From positions 1 to 11,139 of the forward strand of contig JAFITR010000037.1 of NCBI GenBank assembly GCA_017116025.1: a stretch of 11,139 bases of DNA, in the 5' to 3' direction. Below are positions 6,621-11,139 of the stretch, one piece after another. How positions within the stretch are numbered: position 1 is the first letter of the stretch; each line of letters begins with the position of its first letter. This DNA comes from Simkania negevensis (GTDB lineage: Bacteria; Chlamydiota; Chlamydiia; Chlamydiales; JAFITR01). The translations under genes and the position numbers were made by a program. The notes beneath the pieces were generated by a model. It saw only the letters and a program-made list of their open reading frames with translations. It was not told the origin of the DNA and ran no database searches.

Positions 6621-6649
6621 TAAAACGGCACAAAACTCAGAGGAAGGAA

Positions 6650-7780
6650 ATGACACAACGTACTACATTCGAACAAGGTCTTGATCTTTTTACCAACGCT
6701 CCCTTAGAGGAGCTGAAAGAACAAGCTGCAGAGATGCGCAAGAAGAAAAACCCTACCGAGCAAGTGACATTCGTTCTAGACTCCAACCCCAACTACACCA
6801 ACATCTGTAATGCCGATTGCTCTTTCTGCGCCTTCTACCGCAGGCCATCGGCCAAAGATACTTACGAGAAGAGTGTCAGTGAAGTCATGCAACACCTTGA
6901 GTTTGCCAAGCGCGCAGGGCTCACCACCGTCTTGCTACAAGGCGGCCTAAACGACAACCTCAAACTCGACTACTACGTCGACCTCGTCAAAACAGCACGT
7001 GAACGATATCCAGAAATACACCCTCACTTCTTTTCTGCTCCAGAAATATGGAACTGCGCACGCATATCAAAGAAGAGCATAAGAGAAGTGCTACAAGCCC
7101 TGTACGACGCAGGACAGCGCTCCTTCCCCGGCGGAGGAGCAGAGATCATCTCCGAGCGTGTCCGCCAAGCGATTTCGCCAAAGAAAATGGCGCCCGGAGT
7201 GTGGATAGATGTCCACATGACAGCTCACGACATCGGCTTCCGCTCGACGGCAACGATGATGTACGGCCATGTAGAGGAGCCCGAAGACATACTAATCCAC
7301 CTCGACACCCTACGTACAGCACAAGACAAGAACCCTGGATTCACTGCATTCATCCCCTGGAGCTACAAAAGGGACAGGACAGCGTTGCGTAGGAAGGTAA
7401 AAAACTGGGCAGGCAAAGATGCCTACCTGCGCATCATCGCCTTCTCACGCATCTACCTCGACAACTTCGACCATATCCAAGCGTCATGGTTTAGCGAAGG
7501 CAAACAGACAGGCATCGACTGCCTACACTACGGCGCCGATGACTTTGGTGGTATCATCCTAGAAGAAAACGTCCACCGCGCTGCCAACTTCATCAGTAAA
7601 ACAGACCACAACGGAATCACCTCCATGATACGACAAGCAGGATATGAACCGGCACAACGCGACCCTCTCTACAACATCCTACGCACATACACAGAAGGCG
7701 AGACGATCTTCGTTCCCGACAGCCAGCAGATACAAGAACAAGACCACACTCCCATCCTCCAACAGCCTTGTTGTAAATAA
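6650..7780 (+). CDS. mqnC: Dehypoxanthine futalosine cyclase, radical SAM, menaquinone synthesis
   Basis: MqnC is a radical SAM enzyme that cyclises dehypoxanthine futalosine in the futalosine route to menaquinone, the respiratory quinone. The 4Fe-4S ligands are Cys53, Cys57 and Cys60 (CNADCSFC), directly followed by AFYR. Further family marks are LLQGG (95-99), FPGGGAEI, the ATMMYGHVE segment, GFTAFIPW, QASWFSEG and the GADDFGG...EEN segment. These distinguish it from the paralogue MqnE, although that separation rests on remembered patterns. At 376 residues the length is normal. The ATG at 6650 follows a strong ribosome-binding site (AGGAAGGA). It stands alone on the plus strand between two minus-strand clusters. 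By position it corresponds, from memory, to C. trachomatis CT767. The other mqn genes are not in this window. Confidence 0.92.
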   Translation: MTQRTTFEQGLDLFTNAPLEELKEQAAEMRKKKNPTEQVTFVLDSNPNYTNICNADCSFCAFYRRPSAKDTYEKSVSEVMQHLEFAKRAGLTTVLLQGGLNDNLKLDYYVDLVKTARERYPEIHPHFFSAPEIWNCARISKKSIREVLQALYDAGQRSFPGGGAEIISERVRQAISPKKMAPGVWIDVHMTAHDIGFRSTATMMYGHVEEPEDILIHLDTLRTAQDKNPGFTAFIPWSYKRDRTALRRKVKNWAGKDAYLRIIAFSRIYLDNFDHIQASWFSEGKQTGIDCLHYGADDFGGIILEENVHRAANFISKTDHNGITSMIRQAGYEPAQRDPLYNILRTYTEGETIFVPDSQQIQEQDHTPILQQPCCK

Positions 7781-7788
7781 CCGATAGA

Positions 7789-7824
7789 AAGGGAGACAGG
7801 TTCTTTCCTGTCCCTGTCTCCCTT
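7789..7824. terminator. Bidirectional hairpin terminator between mqnC and miaA
   Basis: AAGGGAGACAGG (7789-7800) pairs with CCTGTCTCCCTT (7813-7824) around a 12-nt loop, in the 51-bp gap between two convergent genes. U-richness after the stem is modest on both strands (CTTTCT on the minus side), so termination may be imperfect. The hexamer CCTGTC occurs three times (7807, 7813 and 7825), so the left arm has alternative partners. Confidence 0.65.
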
Positions 7825-7831
7825 CCTGTCC

Positions 7832-8863
7832 TTACAGGCTCCAATTGTAATCTTGCATCATAATCTCCGCCGCCGTCTCCAGGTCGTGAAGATCAACATT
7901 GATCCAACGGAAAACAGGTTCTTTCCGAAACCAGGTAAACTGACGTTTGACGTACTGACGCGAAGCAGCTAAAAACTCCTCAACAAACGTTGCATAGTCA
8001 TCGGGCGTCTGCTGTGTAGCGAAGTAGCGTAGACACTGTTGATAACCAATGGCTTGCGACGCCTGCGGATGGTTATGCAACTGCCAATCATTCTCCAAAG
8101 CGCGTACCTCATCGACAAAATCAGCATCGAGCATCTCTTGACACCGCTCTTCCACACGCTCGTAAAGGATCTCCCTCGGCCGGTAAATAAACCAACAGCG
8201 GAAATCGTAGGAGCTCGTAGCTGCCTGCTTGCGCCAATCGAGCTGGCTGACTTTGTCACCAGTAAGGGTCATGATTTCAAGTGCGCGGATGATTTTCTGC
8301 CGATCGTTCTTAGTAATAGACAAAGAATAGACAGGGTCTAACAGCTGTAAGCGCTGGAATAGCACCTCAGGGCCCAACGTCTCTAATTCATCTTCTAACG
8401 ACTTGCGCACGATAGGCACTGACGGAGGGCCCGGCGGAGGACCGTACAAAAAAGCACGCAAATAAAAACCCGCCCCACCAACAATGATCGGGATCTTACC
8501 CCTGCTCAATATTCCTTCACACACTTGACGGGCAGCATAAAAGAAATCGACGACATTAAACCGCTCAGAAAGGTCACATATGTCAATCAGATGATGAGGA
8601 ACCTGCTCGCGCAGTTCCATAGAGACCTTGGCAGTACCAATATCCATACCGCGGTAAACCTGCATCGAATCGGCAGAGATGATTTCCCCTCCCCATTCCT
8701 TGGCGATGATCAATGAAAGCTCCGTCTTCCCACATGCTGTAGGGCCACCTACCACAAGAACACGTTTCTTCTTCGTACCCTCGTCTTTTTTCTTCTTCTG
8801 TTCTAAAGGAAGAAGAAGACTCGCACCAAGGGCTGATTCCTCCTTCTCAAACGTCAGATCCAT
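7832..8863 (-). CDS. miaA: tRNA dimethylallyltransferase
   Basis: MiaA transfers a dimethylallyl group to N6 of A37 in tRNAs that read codons starting with U. The P-loop GPTACGKT is at residues 40-47, followed by the family's SADSMQVYRGMDIGTAK block (63-79, with the catalytic Asp), PHHLID, the VGGAGFYLRA segment and the DRQKIIRALEI block. Length is 343 residues, slightly above the usual 300-320 because of an N-terminal extension of about 35 residues with two lysine clusters (23-26 and 31-33). No better internal start exists, so ATG 8863 is used. Its ribosome-binding site is mediocre (GAGATAGGA directly before the ATG). It lies 43 bp after the rsbV-like gene on the same strand and ends at a shared terminator. 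The rsbV-miaA pairing matches, from memory, CT765-CT766. Confidence 0.95.
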   Translation of the reverse strand: MDLTFEKEESALGASLLLPLEQKKKKDEGTKKKRVLVVGGPTACGKTELSLIIAKEWGGEIISADSMQVYRGMDIGTAKVSMELREQVPHHLIDICDLSERFNVVDFFYAARQVCEGILSRGKIPIIVGGAGFYLRAFLYGPPPGPPSVPIVRKSLEDELETLGPEVLFQRLQLLDPVYSLSITKNDRQKIIRALEIMTLTGDKVSQLDWRKQAATSSYDFRCWFIYRPREILYERVEERCQEMLDADFVDEVRALENDWQLHNHPQASQAIGYQQCLRYFATQQTPDDYATFVEEFLAASRQYVKRQFTWFRKEPVFRWINVDLHDLETAAEIMMQDYNWSL

Positions 8864-8906
8864 TCCTATCTCGTTGTTTGAACTGCCAGCGGGTCTCTAA
8901 ACAGGG

Positions 8907-9245
8907 TCATTCAAAAGCACGTACAGCCTTCTGCTCATCGTCATAGATGGTTAAAACAGAGTGGAAACCTGCCATCTTGATCACTTCGTGAACCTCATCT
9001 ATCACAGAGCAAATAGCAAGTTTACCTCCCTCAGAGTTCAATTTTTTCATCGCAGACAACAACAACCGCATCCCCGCACTACTAAGGTAGTCGATATGAT
9101 CAAAATTGATGATGATACGTTTTTTACCTCGAGCGATTTGGCCATTAATAACCTTCTCTATCATAGGAACCGCGACAGCATCAAAACGCCCTTCTAGACG
9201 CAAAACCAGCGCCTGCCCAACCTCATAAGATTCACCAATCTTCAT
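8907..9245 (-). CDS. rsbV: STAS-domain anti-anti-sigma factor (RsbV/SpoIIAA-like)
   Basis: A single STAS domain of about 112 residues, the size of RsbV or SpoIIAA. Such proteins bind an RsbW-type kinase when unphosphorylated and so release its bound sigma factor. Counting from ATG 9245, LEGRFDA (17-23) and DYLSSAGMRLLL (52-63) are the family core. Ser56 aligns with the serine that the kinase phosphorylates, though the residue before it is Ser rather than the common Asp. The frame is open to a GTG at 9305, with further ATGs at 9284 and 9251. I chose 9245 because the STAS fold begins there and GGGGGA lies about nine bases upstream; the others cannot be excluded. Chlamydiae encode two RsbV paralogues, and the miaA neighbour points to the second (CT765-like). 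Confidence 0.9.
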   Translation of the reverse strand: MKIGESYEVGQALVLRLEGRFDAVAVPMIEKVINGQIARGKKRIIINFDHIDYLSSAGMRLLLSAMKKLNSEGGKLAICSVIDEVHEVIKMAGFHSVLTIYDDEQKAVRAFE

Positions 9246-9308
9246 GCCCATACATCCCCCGCTAAAAGTTTCTCTTTTGGCCATCTTACCAAAGACAATG
9301 TTCACTCA

Positions 9309-9337
9309 ATCCTATACATATTTTTCGTCAAATGCAA
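9309..9337 (-). promoter_or_regulatory. Possible promoter of the rsbV-miaA unit
   Basis: On the minus strand TTGCAT (9337-9332) and TAGGAT (9314-9309) are separated by 17 bp. Transcription would begin near 9302, at or downstream of the GTG at 9305, which would favour one of the internal ATG starts for the rsbV-like gene. The match to consensus is only partial. Confidence 0.3.
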
Positions 9338-9376
9338 TACCATAAGTGAGACCTAAGCATAAAAACAGGAGGATCC

Positions 9377-11080
9377 ATGTCTAACTCAAACCCTATATCA
9401 GGGCAAGATACCACATCAAAATCTTTCGCTACGAATCAAACCAAACAGGATATAACACAACAAACGAAATCATCTAGCAAGACAACAATGGGGAGAGAAG
9501 ACACGCTAAGCAATGCAGGCGAGACATCAGGAGTCGTGCAAAGAATAGGAAGCAGCCAACCTGTCCTCACCTCACCCAGTACAGAAAAAAAGATGACACC
9601 CTCACAAGCTTTCGCCTGGATGGCCAATGTACTAGGCGATTACGTCGTCTTACAGGGGAAGCTAACCACGTCACACAACCAAAACATTCAGAAGCAAACA
9701 GCAATACAGCAGCAATATCTTGAAGAAGGCGACAGAATGTTATTTGGAAATGCTTGGTATATCGCCAAAACAGCGTTTGGCAACAAAATCCCTACTCCAG
9801 CAGAAGTAAATGCTAAAATAGGAGAATTAAAAAAATCTATCGCAAAGATAGTACTAGAGTTGATATTGAATCCGACGGACACTGGGCTACGAAACGAGCT
9901 TGCCGCAGACCAAAAAACGCTTTCTGTTATGCAAAACGACCTACTACCCTTCGCAAACGACAATGTTAACCTTTCCACAGCCCAGGCCAATTTACAAAAC
10001 TTTATCAACAAAAACGGCCAGCCACCCTATACCGGAGTGGTTCGAGTGGTATACCTAGCTTTACAAGGTCAAGTCAGTAATGCAGAAGGGGCTTTGCAAA
10101 CTGCCAAAAACAATCTCTCTGCAGGCCTCGTCGGTGCGCTTATTGCTCAAGCCTCCATCAGCAATGCCGCGGGGGAATTGCAACAAGCCTTTACACAGTC
10201 TCAAATCGACTATCAGTTCGCATCGCGAATCATTGGTGAAACTCTCCAAAAGATCTACGCGAAACTAGGACTCGCTACTTTGAGCACAGCTCCTTCGACA
10301 TTCGAACACAACTTTACACAAGAACTACTCAACCAAGTACTAAATCATATCGTCCAACAAACAATCAACGACTCTACGACAGCACACAACAACCTCGTAA
10401 CAAAATACACAAGACGACCTGGGATGCAACAAGAGCTTGCTGAAGAGCAGGCTGAAGGAGAAAAAACACGTAGCACAACGAGGAAAGAAGAAGAGAACAG
10501 CGCCCTAGTAAAATCTCTTGATAAAGAGAAGAAGGAGATCAGCAAGCTACAAAAAAAGATCGATGAGCTAAAAAGCGGTATCGACAAAGAAAGGGGCAGA
10601 GAAAAAACGACGCCCCTAACTCAAACCCAGAACCAGGCCCTTCATGATGCAGAACAAGAGCTAAAAGAGACAATGAACCAATACCTACACACTCTACACA
10701 CAATTACCTCACAAAAAAAGATGCACGCTTCCGAAGACGAATTCCTGCAGGCAGCCCACCCTCTGGCGGGAAACTTCACGCAGCTCATAGGAGAACCTCT
10801 CTCCACAGAAGGGTTAAAAGAAGCCCTCACGACAAAAAACATTCCGCCACAACAAGCCGTCGAACAACTCCTCGGAACAGATGCTCGCAATGCCGTTCAC
10901 AAGCTAGGAGAAGCGATCTACGATCAACAAAAAAACCTGCCGATGCCACGTATTACCCCAAGTAATACCCAAGAAAAAACGAAGAACCTTACACAACAAG
11001 TCGAACACGGATTAAGAGAAGTATCTAACGTTCTACAATCCGAAAAAGAAGTACACTCCCACAGAGACTACCCAGCATAG
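9377..11080 (+). CDS. Unrecognised large helical, cysteine-free protein with polar N-terminus (secreted effector candidate)
   Basis: I do not recognise this 567-residue protein. Residues 1-72 are very rich in Ser, Thr, Gln, Asn and Lys with almost no hydrophobic residues, as in many type III secretion signal regions. Residues 75-135 form a helical domain with aromatic residues. Residues 140-300 are Ala/Leu/Gln-rich and probably helical, and 245-265 is a mildly hydrophobic Ala-rich stretch. Residues 350-445 are strongly charged (EEQAEGEK, KEKKEISKLQKKIDELKS) and look like a coiled coil. The tail is polar. I find no cysteine anywhere. There is no Sec signal peptide or clear membrane span. The ATG at 9377 follows a perfect AGGAGG with 5-bp spacing, so expression is probably strong. 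It is divergent from rsbV. A type III secreted or structural role is inference. Confidence 0.8.
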   Translation: MSNSNPISGQDTTSKSFATNQTKQDITQQTKSSSKTTMGREDTLSNAGETSGVVQRIGSSQPVLTSPSTEKKMTPSQAFAWMANVLGDYVVLQGKLTTSHNQNIQKQTAIQQQYLEEGDRMLFGNAWYIAKTAFGNKIPTPAEVNAKIGELKKSIAKIVLELILNPTDTGLRNELAADQKTLSVMQNDLLPFANDNVNLSTAQANLQNFINKNGQPPYTGVVRVVYLALQGQVSNAEGALQTAKNNLSAGLVGALIAQASISNAAGELQQAFTQSQIDYQFASRIIGETLQKIYAKLGLATLSTAPSTFEHNFTQELLNQVLNHIVQQTINDSTTAHNNLVTKYTRRPGMQQELAEEQAEGEKTRSTTRKEEENSALVKSLDKEKKEISKLQKKIDELKSGIDKERGREKTTPLTQTQNQALHDAEQELKETMNQYLHTLHTITSQKKMHASEDEFLQAAHPLAGNFTQLIGEPLSTEGLKEALTTKNIPPQQAVEQLLGTDARNAVHKLGEAIYDQQKNLPMPRITPSNTQEKTKNLTQQVEHGLREVSNVLQSEKEVHSHRDYPA

Positions 11081-11136
11081 GCCTGCAGTATTGGGCCTTC
11101 GGCCCGCTCGAGTTTGGCAGTTTTGAATGCCAGGCC
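11080..11136. repeat. GC-rich nested inverted repeats after the last gene
   Basis: GGGCC (11093-11097) pairs with GGCCC (11101-11105) around TTC. TGGCA (11115-11119) pairs with TGCCA (11128-11132). GGCCTG (11080-11085) could pair with CAGGCC (11131-11136) to enclose both, competing with the second stem. No run of T follows the first stem, and the window ends here, so a terminator is possible but a dispersed repeat is equally open. Confidence 0.45.
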
Positions 11137-11139
11137 GAA

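Noticed and set aside
6409..6649. Riboswitch upstream of mqnC
   Set aside because: Apart from the 13-bp hairpin I see no conserved aptamer pattern, and the region is short.
1..11139. CRISPR arrays, insertion sequences, phage genes, toxin-antitoxin or defence modules
   Set aside because: No spaced direct repeats, transposase, integrase or nuclease motifs were seen on either strand; the 72-bp tRNA has no repeated 3' end that would mark an attachment site.

Overview
The window reads as chromosomal DNA from a member of the Chlamydiota, probably an environmental (non-Chlamydiaceae) lineage. The main evidence is gene order. On the minus strand, read right to left, come an anti-anti-sigma factor, miaA, (on the opposite strand) mqnC, a long coiled-coil protein, then fabF and a Nudix hydrolase. 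From memory this is the same order as Chlamydia trachomatis CT765 to CT771. The FabF sequence also has the plant-plastid KAS I flavour known for chlamydial FabF. A carbonic anhydrase, a nadD gene and two unrecognised, effector-like proteins sit in or beside this block, which is why I favour an environmental lineage. No genus can be assigned from the sequence alone.

Layout. Bases 1-822 hold a promoter, a tRNA-Gly(CCC) and a beta-carbonic anhydrase, all on the plus strand. Bases 824-1765 encode an unrecognised protein with a hydrophobic N-terminal part, a central coiled coil and a Pro/Ser-rich tail; a run of eight C in the tail coding region could switch the tail off. Its 3' end overlaps by 4 bp the end of a five-gene minus-strand operon (6408 down to 1762): coiled-coil protein, HAD phosphatase, nadD, fabF, Nudix hydrolase. 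Two ATGA stop/start overlaps and a 13-nt gap bind the first four genes tightly. The intergenic region at 6409-6649 is divergent and carries a perfect 13-bp hairpin. Plus-strand mqnC (6650-7780) meets minus-strand miaA (8863 to 7832) at a shared hairpin terminator. An rsbV-like gene lies 43 bp upstream of miaA. Divergent from it, 9377-11080 encodes a large, cysteine-free, helical protein with a polar Ser/Thr/Gln-rich N-terminus. The window ends in a GC-rich inverted-repeat region.

Functionally this is a housekeeping block (fatty-acid elongation, NAD synthesis, menaquinone synthesis by the futalosine route, tRNA modification, nucleotide clean-up, sigma-factor partner switching) flanked on both sides by lineage-specific, probably host-facing proteins. 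I see no CRISPR array, insertion sequence, phage gene or recognisable defence system. The least explained parts are the two flanking proteins, the poly(C) tract and the hairpin upstream of mqnC.
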